Assembly (NCBI RefSeq): GCF_040801785.1
Contig: NZ_CP161805.1
Location: 992,001 to 1,056,000 of the forward strand
Direction: 5' to 3'
DNA from: Sulfitobacter sp. LCG007
GTDB taxonomy: Bacteria; Pseudomonadota; Alphaproteobacteria; Rhodobacterales; Rhodobacteraceae
Length of the DNA stretch: 64,000 nucleotides
Part shown: piece after piece, positions 16,490-25,322 of the stretch
How positions within the stretch are numbered: position 1 is the first letter of the stretch
Layout: every line of letters starts with the position of its first letter
Notes under the pieces: generated by a model
The model's input: only the letters and a program-made list of their open reading frames with translations
Databases searched by the model: none
Told to the model about the DNA's origin: nothing
Translations under genes and position numbers: made by a program

Positions 16490-18097
16490 TCAGACGCGGT
16501 CCTCGAGGATCATGTCGCTGGCTTTTTCCCCGATCATGATGGCGGGAGCGTTCGTATTGCCGCTGACGATCTCGGGCATGATCGAGCAGTCCGCGACCCG
16601 CAGCCCCCGGACCCCGTGCACCCTGAGCCGCGCATCGACCACCGATCCGGGGCCCTGGCCCATCCGGCAGGTTCCGGTCGGATGATAGATCGACGAACTG
16701 TTGGAGCGCACCCAGTCAAGCGTCCCCTCGTAATCGTCAATGTCAAGATCCGGTCCCGGACGGAACTCCTCGGCGATCTTGGATCTCAGCGGCTTTTCCC
16801 GGCCGATCCGGCGCGCGATCTTCACGCCCTCGACGATTGTCCGGCAGTCGAGCTCGGAGGACAGGTAATTGGGCCGGATCTTCGGATAGCGCCGCGGGTC
16901 CTTGCCGCTCAGAACGATCTCGCCCCGGCTTTCGGGGCGCAGCTGGCAGACCGACATGGTGAAGGCCGAAAACGGATGCACCCCGGCGCCCGGGCTGTCC
17001 GCGGACCACGGCTGCACGTGGAACTGGATGTCGGGCGTTGCGACGTGGGGGCCGGTCTTCATGAAGCCGACCGCGAGACTTGCGGCCATCGTCATGGGGC
17101 CCGACCGGAAAAGCAGGTATTTCGCCGCAATCCGCGCCTGATTGACATAAGAGCGGACCTCGTCGTTGAGGGTCGGCTCGTTGCATTTGAAGACCAGCCG
17201 GGCCTGCAGGTGGTCCTGCAGGTTCTTGCCCACGGCGGGCATGTCGCGGATCACTTCGATATCGTGGTCGCCCAAGTGACGGGCCGGGCCGATCCCCGAC
17301 AGCATAAGGATCTGCGGCGATCCGATCGCGCCCGACGACAATACAACCTCCCGGTTGCAGCCGATCGTCTTTTCGTGCCCGCCCCCGTCCAAATAGCTGA
17401 CACCGGTCGCGCGCCCGTCCTTGATGATCACGCGGCTGACCTGCGCGCCGGTGATGATGGTCAGGTTCGCTCGTTTGCGCACGGGGTTGAGGAAGGCCAC
17501 CGCGGCGCTGCAGCGGCGGCCGTTGCGGGTGGTCAGCTGAAAATAGCCCACGCCCTCCTGCGTCTCGCCGTTGTAATCGGGGTTGTAGGGGTAGCCCGCA
17601 TTCTGTGCCGCCGCCACCCAGGCATCGCAGATCGGGCGCTGAAGCCGCATGTTCGACACCGAAAGCTCCCCGCCGGTGCCATGGAAGTCGTCCGCCCCGC
17701 GCTCCTGATCCTCGGAGCGCTTGAAAAGCGGCAGGACGTCTTCCCAGCCCCAACCCTCGTTGCCCATCTGACGCCAGCGCTCGTAATCCTCTTTCTGACC
17801 CCGGACATAGAGGAGGCCGTTCAGCGACGAGGATCCGCCCAGCACCTTGCCGCGCGGCCAGTCGATGGACCGGCCATTCAACCCCTCGTCGGCCTCGGTG
17901 CGATAGCGCCAGTCGATGCTGGGGTCGTTCATTGTCCTGAAGTAGCCGACCGGCACATGGATCCACGGATTCCAGTCCCGCGGTCCCGCCTCGAGCAGCG
18001 CCACACGGTTTGCGGGATTCCTGCTGAGACGATTGGCCAGCACGCACCCGGCAGAACCAGCGCCGATGATGATGTAGTCGGCCTGCGCGATCGTCAT
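16490..18097 (-). CDS. GMC-family FAD oxidoreductase (choline/alcohol dehydrogenase-like)
   Basis: A 535-residue flavoprotein. [16 protein letters not shown] (10-25) is the FAD-binding dinucleotide motif, [18 protein letters not shown] (about 83-100) is GMC signature 1, and [18 protein letters not shown] is signature 2. [10 protein letters not shown] carries the catalytic His, and [19 protein letters not shown] the second His/Asn site and FAD contact. The overall sequence resembles choline-dehydrogenase-like alcohol dehydrogenases of proteobacteria. It is divergent from a TRAP transporter operon across 127 bases, so the enzyme may oxidise the imported alcohol or polyol. The substrate is unknown. 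Confidence 0.9.
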   Translation of the reverse strand: MTIAQADYIIIGAGSAGCVLANRLSRNPANRVALLEAGPRDWNPWIHVPVGYFRTMNDPSIDWRYRTEADEGLNGRSIDWPRGKVLGGSSSLNGLLYVRGQKEDYERWRQMGNEGWGWEDVLPLFKRSEDQERGADDFHGTGGELSVSNMRLQRPICDAWVAAAQNAGYPYNPDYNGETQEGVGYFQLTTRNGRRCSAAVAFLNPVRKRANLTIITGAQVSRVIIKDGRATGVSYLDGGGHEKTIGCNREVVLSSGAIGSPQILMLSGIGPARHLGDHDIEVIRDMPAVGKNLQDHLQARLVFKCNEPTLNDEVRSYVNQARIAAKYLLFRSGPMTMAASLAVGFMKTGPHVATPDIQFHVQPWSADSPGAGVHPFSAFTMSVCQLRPESRGEIVLSGKDPRRYPKIRPNYLSSELDCRTIVEGVKIARRIGREKPLRSKIAEEFRPGPDLDIDDYEGTLDWVRSNSSSIYHPTGTCRMGQGPGSVVDARLRVHGVRGLRVADCSIMPEIVSGNTNAPAIMIGEKASDMILEDRV

Positions 18098-18160
18098 TCA
18101 CCGGGTCCTCCGCAAACTCCGACATAACCTTGGCAAGTTTCGCTTGCGTGATCACCCATA

Positions 18161-18202
18161 GTCTCATAAAAATGATACCACAAGTCTCATTTTTAAAGAG
18201 AC
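18161..18202. promoter_or_regulatory. Repeated operator-like sites between the GMC gene and the TRAP operon
   Basis: GTCTCAT occurs at 18161-18167 and again at 18184-18190, 23 bases apart. The second copy is part of a perfect-armed inverted repeat, GTCTC (18184-18188) and GAGAC (18198-18202). The first copy contains TCAT-AAAA-ATGA (18164-18175), also an inverted repeat. The AT-rich block is unusual for this genome and lies 23-64 bases before the dctP-type ATG, where promoter elements belong. The IclR regulator encoded at the end of the operon is the natural candidate binder. Confidence 0.55.
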
Positions 18203-18224
18203 ATGTGCGGAGGAGGAGAAATTC

Positions 18225-19457
18225 ATGAAGATTTCCAACAAGCTGAGCGGCGTTTCGCGCCGCGATTTTTTCAGGGTGGCAGGGCGTTACGGCCTGTCGT
18301 CCACGGTGCTGGGTCTGGGAGGGCTGACCGGCGCCGTGACGCTGCCGACGCTCGCGGCGGCTGCCGAGTCGACCTATGACAAGCGATTCAAGAAGGAGGC
18401 CAGGCACACGCTGAAATTCGGTGCCGCGGGTTTCAACGCGCGCAACCTGCTGATCGAGCGTGCCGGCTGCCTCGAGTTCGCCCGCGACCTCGAAGAGCGC
18501 ACGGACGGGGAGATCCGGGTCGAGTTCATCGGCGACAACCAGATCTGCGGCCAGTTGTCCTGCGTCGAGAAGACCCAGAACGGCATCGTCGACATCTATG
18601 CGGCCTCGACCCAGAATTCGGCGGGCGGCGCGCCCTATCTGAACGTCCTGGACTATGCATATGTCTTCCCGGGCCGCGCGTCGCAGTACCATTTCCTCTA
18701 CAGCCCGGAATCCAACGCCATCCTGCGCGAGCCGCTCGAAAAGCGGCACGGGCTGAAATTCCTGTTCAGCCATTGCGAATTGCGCGGGCTTCAGATGGGC
18801 CAGTCCTTCGGCGACAAGCCGACCGTCACGAAGGTGGAAGAACTCTTCGGCACCAAGAACCGTGTTACCGGCACCCAGTTGGGTCGGATCGCGATGCAGT
18901 TGCTGAACCTCAACCCGGTGCCCGTTGCATGGGAGGAAACCTTGGACGGCCTGAAGACCGGACTCATCGACGGCGCCGAGACATGGGCTTCGGCCGTGGC
19001 CTACGCAAACATGTCGCCGGTGGTGAGCCAGTCGGTTGACCTGCGCTTCTTCTGCGGCACCGAGCATACCTCGATGTCCGCCAAGGTCTTCGACAGCCTC
19101 GAGGGCAACCTTCAGGATGCTGTCATGGAATCCGCCTATCTGGCGCAGGTCCATGTGCAGGCGGCGAACGAGGCCGCGCTGGTCAAGACGGTGGGATTTT
19201 CGGACCCGGTCCTCCCCGGTACGCTCTTCGACGAATACGGGGTGCGTCCTGCCTTCCTTGCCGACGACCAGATCAAGATGGCCGAGGAGATGTGCTCGCC
19301 CGAGTACAACCCCGAGCCATGGGCGCAATGGCGCGAGCGGCTGGACAACTGGGCCGGCGGCATCGACACCTATACCGAGCTGCACCGCGTAGCGCGCGAA
19401 GTTCCCGCCGACATGAAGCCGGAAAACGTCGAGCCCCGCCGCTGGTGGAAGGGCTGA
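18225..19457 (+). CDS. TRAP transporter substrate-binding protein (DctP family), Tat-type signal
   Basis: A 410-residue periplasmic solute receptor. The N terminus carries VSRRDFFRVAG, a twin-arginine signal, followed by a hydrophobic stretch and an AAA cleavage site near residue 47. The mature part has the DctP fold: GEIRVEFIGDNQICGQ, the conserved Arg/Asn region around NRVTGTQLGRI, and GLIDGAETW. It captures an organic acid or related ligand and hands it to the two permease subunits that follow. GGAGGAGG lies just before the ATG, predicting strong translation. A large stem-loop follows its stop codon. The ligand is unknown. Confidence 0.9.
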   Translation: MKISNKLSGVSRRDFFRVAGRYGLSSTVLGLGGLTGAVTLPTLAAAAESTYDKRFKKEARHTLKFGAAGFNARNLLIERAGCLEFARDLEERTDGEIRVEFIGDNQICGQLSCVEKTQNGIVDIYAASTQNSAGGAPYLNVLDYAYVFPGRASQYHFLYSPESNAILREPLEKRHGLKFLFSHCELRGLQMGQSFGDKPTVTKVEELFGTKNRVTGTQLGRIAMQLLNLNPVPVAWEETLDGLKTGLIDGAETWASAVAYANMSPVVSQSVDLRFFCGTEHTSMSAKVFDSLEGNLQDAVMESAYLAQVHVQAANEAALVKTVGFSDPVLPGTLFDEYGVRPAFLADDQIKMAEEMCSPEYNPEPWAQWRERLDNWAGGIDTYTELHRVAREVPADMKPENVEPRRWWKG

Positions 19458-19512
19458 GACAGCCCCGTCGCGGCGCCGGTCGACAGGCTGGCGCCGCGAC
19501 GGTTGCTCAGCC
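19452..19512 (+). promoter_or_regulatory. Large stem-loop between dctP-type and dctQ-type genes
   Basis: CCGTCGCGGCGCC (19465-19477) pairs perfectly with GGCGCCGCGACGG (19490-19502), and outside it GGCTGAG (19452-19458) pairs with CTCAGCC (19506-19512). The outer arm includes the dctP-type stop codon. No U-tract follows, so it looks like an intercistronic mRNA-stabilising or attenuating structure that keeps receptor mRNA more abundant than permease mRNA, rather than a full terminator. Confidence 0.7.
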
Positions 19513-19554
19513 GTCACCCGCGCCCCCATCTGCCTGTCCCGAGGAGGAGACGGT

Positions 19555-20223
19555 ATGCCCATGCTCGCGAGCGAGATCGCCGAAATAATCCGTGCCGTGC
19601 TGTCCAACGACGCCTGGATGATCAGCGAGGCCCTGAAAACGGATGCGGTCTGGGTCCTGGGTGCCATCGTGACCCTGCTGGGCGGGACGCTGTTGCTGGT
19701 CGTCTTCCGCTACATCCCGTGGGTCGAGCGCCGGTTCGAGGCGACCGTGATGGTGTCGACCTATCTCCTGATCGGGGCCATCATCTTCGTCGAGGTGTTC
19801 CGCCGCTTCGTCCTGAGCGTGCAGGCGCCGTGGTCCACCACCCTGCCGCCGTTCCTGTTCCTGATCATGACCTGGGCGGGGTGCGCCTATAACGTCAAGT
19901 TGCGCACCCACCTGTCGTTCAGCGAGTTTCGCGCCAACATGCCGCGCGCGCTGCAATTCGCCTGCCTGACGATCGACGCTCTGCTCTGGATCGGATTTTC
20001 ATGGGTCGTCATCGTGACGTCCACGCTGGTGGCCGCCAATTCGGCCGCGAACTTCCAGATCCTTCTGGGCACGGACAACATCCTGCAATGGTGGTTCCTC
20101 GTCTCGGTCCCCATCAGCTTCGTCCTGATCGCGGCGCGCGCCATGGAGAACTGGCTCGAGGACCTGCGAAACTACCGTAACGGCAGGACATTGATTTCAC
20201 ATGCGGCCCTTGGCGCGGATTGA
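19555..20223 (+). CDS. TRAP transporter small permease subunit (DctQ family)
   Basis: A 222-residue membrane protein with an N-terminal amphipathic stretch and about four to five hydrophobic helices (near 33-52, 66-85, 98-113, 133-160 and 178-195). Order and size match the DctQ subunit, which links the large permease to the receptor; it is longer at the N terminus than simple DctQ proteins. GAGGAGGAGACGGT precedes the ATG. It follows the receptor gene after a 97-base gap holding the stem-loop and precedes the large permease by nine bases. Confidence 0.85.
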   Translation: MPMLASEIAEIIRAVLSNDAWMISEALKTDAVWVLGAIVTLLGGTLLLVVFRYIPWVERRFEATVMVSTYLLIGAIIFVEVFRRFVLSVQAPWSTTLPPFLFLIMTWAGCAYNVKLRTHLSFSEFRANMPRALQFACLTIDALLWIGFSWVVIVTSTLVAANSAANFQILLGTDNILQWWFLVSVPISFVLIAARAMENWLEDLRNYRNGRTLISHAALGAD

Positions 20224-20232
20224 GCAACCATC

Positions 20233-21594
20233 ATGACCGACGGAACCTGGACAACCATCATCTCGATCGCGGTGACGCTTCTGTTCATGCTGGGCGTGCC
20301 GGTCTTCCTGGTCATCGGCTACTGGGTGATCGGCATGAGCTTCGTGCTCGGGCTGCCGCTCATCAACACCGGCTCGGCGCTCGCCGACGTCTTCACCGAT
20401 GGCTTCGCGCTGCTCGCCATGCCGCTCTTCATCCTGACCGGAGACCTGATAAACCGCTCGGGCATCGCGCGCCGGCTGTCGGATTTCGCCTATGCCTGCC
20501 TCGGCTGGCTGCGCGGCGGCCTGGCGATGGCCGCGCTGGGGGCCTGCGGACTCTTCGCGGCCATCTCGGGCTCGAACTCGGCCACCACGGCGACCATCGG
20601 CTCGATGCTGCATCCCGAGATGGTCAAGGGCGGCTATGACGAACGGTTCTCGGCCGCCACGGCGGCGGCGGGCGGAACGGTGGGCATCATCATCCCGCCG
20701 TCCATAATCTTCATCGTCTACGGCTTCCTGCTGAACCTGCCGATTTCCGAACTGTTCGTGGCGGGCATCATCCCCGGCGTGATGATGGTCGCAGGCATGA
20801 TGCTGGTGGCCTTCCTGATCAGCAGCCTGAACGGCTGGGGCTATCTGATACCGCTCGACGCGTCGCGCCTGATCAAGACCGCCGTGGGCTCGTGGCTGGG
20901 CTTCTTCGCCATCGGCCTCGTGCTCTGGGGCATCTACACGGGCAAGTTCTCGCCCACCGAGGCGGCGGGTGTGACCGTCGGTTTCTGCATCATCGTCGGC
21001 TTCCTGAGCCTGCCGATCCACGCCATGATGGGGCGACCGTCGGAAGACCGCGATTTCCGCGAGCGTGGTCTTTCGGAGTATCTTGTCGTGCAGGGGTTCA
21101 GCCCGCTCGAGCTGCCCTCGATCACCATGCGCTCGGCCCAGATCACCGGCATCCTCGCACCCCTGATCGCCGTCTCGGTCGTGATGCAGCAGATCCTCTC
21201 GGTCCTCGGCGCGCAGGAGATCATCGGGAATTTCGTGCTGGGGATGGGCGGCTACTATGCCATCCTCTTCACCTCCATGGGCATCGTCTTCGTCGCCGGC
21301 ATGGTGCTGGAAAGCCTGCCCGTCACCATCATCCTCGCACCGATCCTCGCGCCCATCGCGCATTCGGTCGGAGTCGAGCCGGTACAGTTCGCGGTGATCT
21401 TCCTTGTCGGCGCATCGATCGGCTTCATCACGCCGCCCTACGGGCTGAACCTCTACGTCGCCTCGGGTGTGACGGGCGTGCCCTATTTCAGGCTGCTGAG
21501 ATATACGCTACCCTATCTCATCGCGCTGCTGGCGGTCTGGGTGATCGTGGCACTGGTGCCGGCACTCTCGACAATCCTGATCCCGAGCGGGTAA
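20233..21594 (+). CDS. TRAP transporter large permease subunit (DctM family)
   Basis: A 453-residue membrane protein with about twelve hydrophobic helices. AMPLFILTGDLINRSGIARR and GGLAMAALGACGLFAAISGSN are the family's first repeat motifs, and FITPPYGLNLYVASGVTG marks the second. DctM forms the sodium- or proton-driven channel of the tripartite importer. It ends 38 bases before an IclR regulator gene in the same direction. Together with the receptor and small subunit it makes a complete TRAP system. Confidence 0.92.
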   Translation: MTDGTWTTIISIAVTLLFMLGVPVFLVIGYWVIGMSFVLGLPLINTGSALADVFTDGFALLAMPLFILTGDLINRSGIARRLSDFAYACLGWLRGGLAMAALGACGLFAAISGSNSATTATIGSMLHPEMVKGGYDERFSAATAAAGGTVGIIIPPSIIFIVYGFLLNLPISELFVAGIIPGVMMVAGMMLVAFLISSLNGWGYLIPLDASRLIKTAVGSWLGFFAIGLVLWGIYTGKFSPTEAAGVTVGFCIIVGFLSLPIHAMMGRPSEDRDFRERGLSEYLVVQGFSPLELPSITMRSAQITGILAPLIAVSVVMQQILSVLGAQEIIGNFVLGMGGYYAILFTSMGIVFVAGMVLESLPVTIILAPILAPIAHSVGVEPVQFAVIFLVGASIGFITPPYGLNLYVASGVTGVPYFRLLRYTLPYLIALLAVWVIVALVPALSTILIPSG

Positions 21595-21632
21595 GGCGCG
21601 CATCGCAAAGCGTTCGGGAGCAAAGGTCGACG

Positions 21633-22439
21633 ATGGGAGAGGAAGATGACAAGGACGGCGCGATCCCTCCCAATCTGAGGCTCCTGCTTGTCCTCGAGAA
21701 ACTGGCCGAAGCCGGTGTGCCTGTCACACCGACAGAGGTGAACCAGTCACTCGGACTGCCCAAGCCCACGATACACCGGCTGTTCACGACACTGGAGGCC
21801 GAAGGCTTTATCCAGCGCGAGATCGATGGCCGGGGGTATTCGCCGGGGCGGCGGATGCGCAAGATGTCCACCGGGATCCTGTCGTCCCTGCGTATCCGGA
21901 CGGCGCGCGTGGCCATACTCGCCAAGCTGGCGGAGGACATCGGCGAGACCAGCAACATCGCCATCCCGGACCGGGACGCGATGGTCTATCTGGACCGGGT
22001 CGAAACCAAGTGGTCTCTGCGCATCCAGCTTCCTGTCGGGACGCGTGTACCCTTCTACTGCACGGCGAGCGGCAAGATGTATCTCTCCAGCCTCGACCGG
22101 CGCCACCTGCGGAACTATGCGAATTCGGCGCAGCTCGACCCCTGTACGGAACATACGATCACCGATCCCGAAGCGCTGATCGCCGAGGCGCTGGAGGTGC
22201 GCGCCAGAGGCTATTCGACCGACAACGAGGAATTCATGAAGGACATGATCGCCGTCGCGGTCCCGATCCTTGGCGGCAACGGGCGGCTGGTGTCGACGCT
22301 GTCGATCCATGCCCCGGTCCAGCGCCTTTCGCTTGCGGATGCGGTCGGACAGATCGGGCTCCTGCGGGCGGCGGCGGACCGGCTGGCCGATCTGCTGTCC
22401 GAACCGGATCCCTCGCAAGACGACGGCAGACCTGGCTGA
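21633..22439 (+). CDS. IclR-family transcriptional regulator
   Basis: A 268-residue regulator. The N-terminal winged helix-turn-helix (about 13-75) includes TPTEVNQSLGLPKPTIHRLFTTLEAEGF, and the C-terminal effector domain (about 85-255) has the IclR pattern VPFYCTASGKMYLS and ARGYSTDNEEFMKDMIAVAVPIL. IclR proteins usually repress or activate the adjacent catabolic operon on binding a small organic ligand. Co-orientation with the TRAP genes, and repeats in their promoter, suggest that it controls the transporter and the divergent GMC oxidoreductase. ATG 21633 begins at GEEDDKDG; the open frame upstream is a shadow of dctM. Confidence 0.9.
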   Translation: MGEEDDKDGAIPPNLRLLLVLEKLAEAGVPVTPTEVNQSLGLPKPTIHRLFTTLEAEGFIQREIDGRGYSPGRRMRKMSTGILSSLRIRTARVAILAKLAEDIGETSNIAIPDRDAMVYLDRVETKWSLRIQLPVGTRVPFYCTASGKMYLSSLDRRHLRNYANSAQLDPCTEHTITDPEALIAEALEVRARGYSTDNEEFMKDMIAVAVPILGGNGRLVSTLSIHAPVQRLSLADAVGQIGLLRAAADRLADLLSEPDPSQDDGRPG

Positions 22440-22533
22440 GAGGGACCGGCCGGGACGTTGGGCGCTTGCCCACGGGCACGGGTCCCTGTCCGGCGATGGG
22501 CCAGACGACTTTCAGCCGCATCATGCGTGGCGG

Positions 22534-23937
22534 CTAGGTGGCATAGCGGGTCGCACCGCGTCGGTTGATGTCTACGGGCTCTTTCAGGATCATCGCGTTA
22601 TGTGCGCGCTGGTCGCAGTTCCCCCTCGGACAGATCCGGCAGTTGATGCCCACCTCCGTGAACCTCATGCTGGCCTGCGGAATGTCCTCGGCATAGCCGA
22701 TTGCAGCCAGATGATCGATGCTGCAGCCCATGGCGATGGCCAGCCGCTTGTCTTTCGAATGGCGTGTGAAGCGGGGGCGATTGACGGTGCGTGCGAAGAC
22801 GAAGAAGCGGCTGCCATCCGGCATCTCGACCAGCTGCGGAACGATGCTCCCCGGCGTCCGGAAGCAGGTATGCACGTCGAGTCTCGGGCAGGCCCCGCCG
22901 AATTCCGCCAGATGAAACCCGGTCGAGTTGAAGCGCTTGGTCACGTTGCCGGCCTTGTCGATGCGCAGGAAGAAGAATGGCACGCCGGGGGCTCCGCTGC
23001 GCTGCAATGTCGTGGCGCGGTGGCAGGCCTGCTCGAAGCTGACGCCGAAGCGCAGCGACAGATGCGCGAAGTCGTATTTGCTGGCCAGCGCCTCGTTCAG
23101 GAAGGTCTCGTAGGGCATCAGAAGCGCTGCCGCGAAATAGTTGGCCAGTTCGACGCGGCACCGGTTGAGACCGGCCGGATCGTCGCTGTTGAGGCGGGCC
23201 AGGATCGAGTCGATCACCCCGCGTTGTTCTATCAGACCGATCACATGGGCCATCTGGAAGACCCGGTTGGGATGGTCGAGCCCCTCCGAAAGGCGCAGTT
23301 CGCGCTTGCGCTGATCGTAGTCGCGAAGCGTCTCGGGCATCTCGGCCACCGGAACGACACGCGTGGTCAGGCCCTGCCGGTCCTTGAGCCGGGCCTTCAG
23401 CGCGGCGTAGATTTCATCGCTGTCAAAGCGGCCGCCTTCCCAGAACTGCTCTGCGGCGTCTTCCAGTTCGGGAAAGTGGTTCCGATTGCCACGGAAGAAG
23501 TCATGCACCACCGCCTCGGGAGATGTGCGCAGGATGTCGAGGTCGGTTTCGCTGGCATTGGACAGCACCAGAAGCTGATCGGTCGCCGCGCGATAGGCCT
23601 GATGCAGTTGCAGGAGGCATTGTGCGACATCGGGTGCGTGCGACAGCAGCGACCGCAGCTGGGGAAGGTCGGGGCTCGTGCCTTCGAACAGCGGATCCTG
23701 GAACGTCGCGCGCAGGCTGTTGAGGGTGGCGGCGTCGTCCTCATCGGCGATGTCGCGCCAGTCGACGCCATAGACGTCGAACAGGCGCAGAAGGACGGGC
23801 ACCGAAACGCTGCGCTCGTTCTTTTCCAGCATGTTGACATAGGACGTGCTGATCCCCAGCGCCCGCGCCATCTCGGCCTGGGTCTGCTTGGCATCGCGAC
23901 GCAGGCGCCGCAGCCTTGGTCCGATGAAGGTCTTCAT
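22534..23937 (-). CDS. XRE-family regulator of the ScfR/RamB type (short-chain acyl-CoA metabolism)
   Basis: A 467-residue regulator. An XRE helix-turn-helix occupies about residues 6-60 (TQAEMARALGISTSYVNMLEKNERS). The middle has the IrrE/ImmA-like segment (RVELANYFAAALLMPYETFL), and the C terminus has the DUF2083-type region with a cysteine cluster, GINCRICPRGNC, that could bind a metal or Fe-S centre. This architecture is that of RamB and ScfR, which control the glyoxylate cycle, methylcitrate or ethylmalonyl-CoA genes in response to acyl-CoA status. It is divergent from the aminotransferase/malyl-CoA operon across 137 bases containing inverted repeats, so it very probably regulates that operon. 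Confidence 0.85.
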   Translation of the reverse strand: MKTFIGPRLRRLRRDAKQTQAEMARALGISTSYVNMLEKNERSVSVPVLLRLFDVYGVDWRDIADEDDAATLNSLRATFQDPLFEGTSPDLPQLRSLLSHAPDVAQCLLQLHQAYRAATDQLLVLSNASETDLDILRTSPEAVVHDFFRGNRNHFPELEDAAEQFWEGGRFDSDEIYAALKARLKDRQGLTTRVVPVAEMPETLRDYDQRKRELRLSEGLDHPNRVFQMAHVIGLIEQRGVIDSILARLNSDDPAGLNRCRVELANYFAAALLMPYETFLNEALASKYDFAHLSLRFGVSFEQACHRATTLQRSGAPGVPFFFLRIDKAGNVTKRFNSTGFHLAEFGGACPRLDVHTCFRTPGSIVPQLVEMPDGSRFFVFARTVNRPRFTRHSKDKRLAIAMGCSIDHLAAIGYAEDIPQASMRFTEVGINCRICPRGNCDQRAHNAMILKEPVDINRRGATRYAT

Positions 23938-23957
23938 GGGTGTGTAATAGGCGATAA

Positions 23958-23989
23958 TTCACAACATCACAATATGTGGGTTGTGTGAA
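23958..23989. promoter_or_regulatory. Inverted repeats between the ScfR-type regulator and the glyoxylate operon
   Basis: TTCACAAC (23958-23965) faces GTTGTGTGAA (23980-23989), an imperfect inverted repeat. Between them CACA-N3-TGTG (23968-23978) makes a second, inner one. A further TTGC-rich element (TTTGCAGCAA near 24018-24027), reminiscent of RamB-type sites, lies closer to the aminotransferase gene. The position suits autoregulation of the regulator and control of the divergent operon. Confidence 0.5.
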
Positions 23990-24074
23990 CTTTCGCATTC
24001 ACAGCAGGACCCGGTTGCGTTTGCAGCAATGGTAAACGTCCCGTTAGGCATGTCTGAACATGGAGGACATCCCA

Positions 24075-25277
24075 GTGCGAACAGGACATTCACATCTTTT
24101 CATTCCCGGCCCGACCAATGTGCCCGAGGTCGTGCGTCAGGCCATGAACGTGCCGATGCAGGACATGCGCGCGCCCGATTTCGGTGATCTGACGCTTGGC
24201 CTTTTCGAGGACATGAAGGCGGTGCTGCGCAGCAAGACCGGAAAGGTCATGTTCTTCCCCAGCTCCGGCTCCGGCGCGTGGGAAGCGGCGATCACCAATA
24301 CGCTGAACCCCGGCGACAAGGTGCTGATGGCCCGTCACGGCCAGTTCTCCACGCTCTGGGTCGAGATGGCGCAGCGCCTGGGACTGGATGTCGAGGTCAT
24401 CGACGAGCCCTGGGGCGCGGGCGTGCCGGTCGAGGCCTTCGCGGCGCGGCTTGGGGCGGATTCCGGCGACGAGATCAAGGCCGTCTTCGTCACCCACAAC
24501 GAAACCGCGACCGGCGTGACGTCGGACGTCGCGGCGGTCCGCCGGGCGCTGGACGAGAATTTTCACGACGCGCTGCTTTTCGTGGACGGCGTTTCGTCGG
24601 TCGCCTCCATCGACTTCCGGATGGAGGACTGGGGGGTCGACCTCATCGTCACGGGCAGCCAGAAAGGCCTCATGCTGCCGCCGGGGCTGGGCGTCCTGGG
24701 GGTGAGCGAAAAGGCGCTTGACGCAGCGAAGACCGCCACCATGCGGCGCGCCTATTTCGAGTTCTCGGACATGCTGAAGATGAATGCGGACGGGTATTTT
24801 CCCTACACGCCGCCGACGCAGCTTCTGCACGGCCTTCGCAAGTCGCTGGACCGGATCGCGGCAGAGGGTCTCGACAACGTCATCGCGCGCCATCACCGTC
24901 TGGCGGAAGGCGTGCGCCGCGGCATCGCCGCCTGGGATATGGCGCTGGTGGCGCAGCAGCCCTCGCTCCATTCCGACACCGTCTCGGCGATCCGCGTTCC
25001 GGCGGACGTGGATGCCCGCGAGGTCCTGCGCATCGCCTACACCGACTACAACGCCTCCTTCGGCAGCGGATTGGGTCCGCTCGCCGGCAAGGTCTTCCGG
25101 ATCGGCCATCTGGGCGATCTCAACGAGGGCATGTGCCTCGCGGCGCTGTCCATCGCGGAAATGGCCCTTCATCGCGCGGGGGTGAAGCTGGAACTCGGCG
25201 CCGGCGTGGGAGCGGCGCAGGCCTGGTACGCCGCGCCTGCCGACGTGGCGTCGAAGATCGACGTCGCCGCCGAATGA
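24075..25277 (+). CDS. sgaA: Serine-glyoxylate aminotransferase
   Basis: A 400-residue class V (AGXT-like) aminotransferase. FIPGPTNVPE near the N terminus is the family signature. VDGVSSVASIDFRMEDWGVD holds the cofactor Asp, and VTGSQKGLMLPPGLG supplies the PLP lysine (K197 from the start used). It transfers the amino group of serine to glyoxylate, giving hydroxypyruvate and glycine, a core step of the serine cycle. The start is taken as GTG 24075, which has GGAGG eight bases upstream; an in-frame ATG at 24060 lacks a ribosome-binding site. It heads the operon with malyl-CoA lyase and malate-CoA ligase. An aspartate-glyoxylate aminotransferase (BhcA) is the main alternative, but no other bhc gene is present. 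Confidence 0.9.
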   Translation: MRTGHSHLFIPGPTNVPEVVRQAMNVPMQDMRAPDFGDLTLGLFEDMKAVLRSKTGKVMFFPSSGSGAWEAAITNTLNPGDKVLMARHGQFSTLWVEMAQRLGLDVEVIDEPWGAGVPVEAFAARLGADSGDEIKAVFVTHNETATGVTSDVAAVRRALDENFHDALLFVDGVSSVASIDFRMEDWGVDLIVTGSQKGLMLPPGLGVLGVSEKALDAAKTATMRRAYFEFSDMLKMNADGYFPYTPPTQLLHGLRKSLDRIAAEGLDNVIARHHRLAEGVRRGIAAWDMALVAQQPSLHSDTVSAIRVPADVDAREVLRIAYTDYNASFGSGLGPLAGKVFRIGHLGDLNEGMCLAALSIAEMALHRAGVKLELGAGVGAAQAWYAAPADVASKIDVAAE

Positions 25278-25322
25278 TCGCGCCAGGCGCGGCGTACCGC
25301 CAGTGAATTAACGGAGATCGTC

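Noticed and set aside
16743-19667. A 974-residue open frame on the minus strand spanning the TRAP receptor gene and much of the GMC gene.
   Set aside because: It lies antisense to a DctP-type gene with clear motifs and has repetitive Arg/Gly/Ala-rich sequence typical of shadow frames in GC-rich DNA.
24075-25277. Aspartate-glyoxylate aminotransferase of the beta-hydroxyaspartate cycle (BhcA).
   Set aside because: The other bhc genes are absent and the neighbours are serine-cycle genes, so serine-glyoxylate aminotransferase is the better reading.
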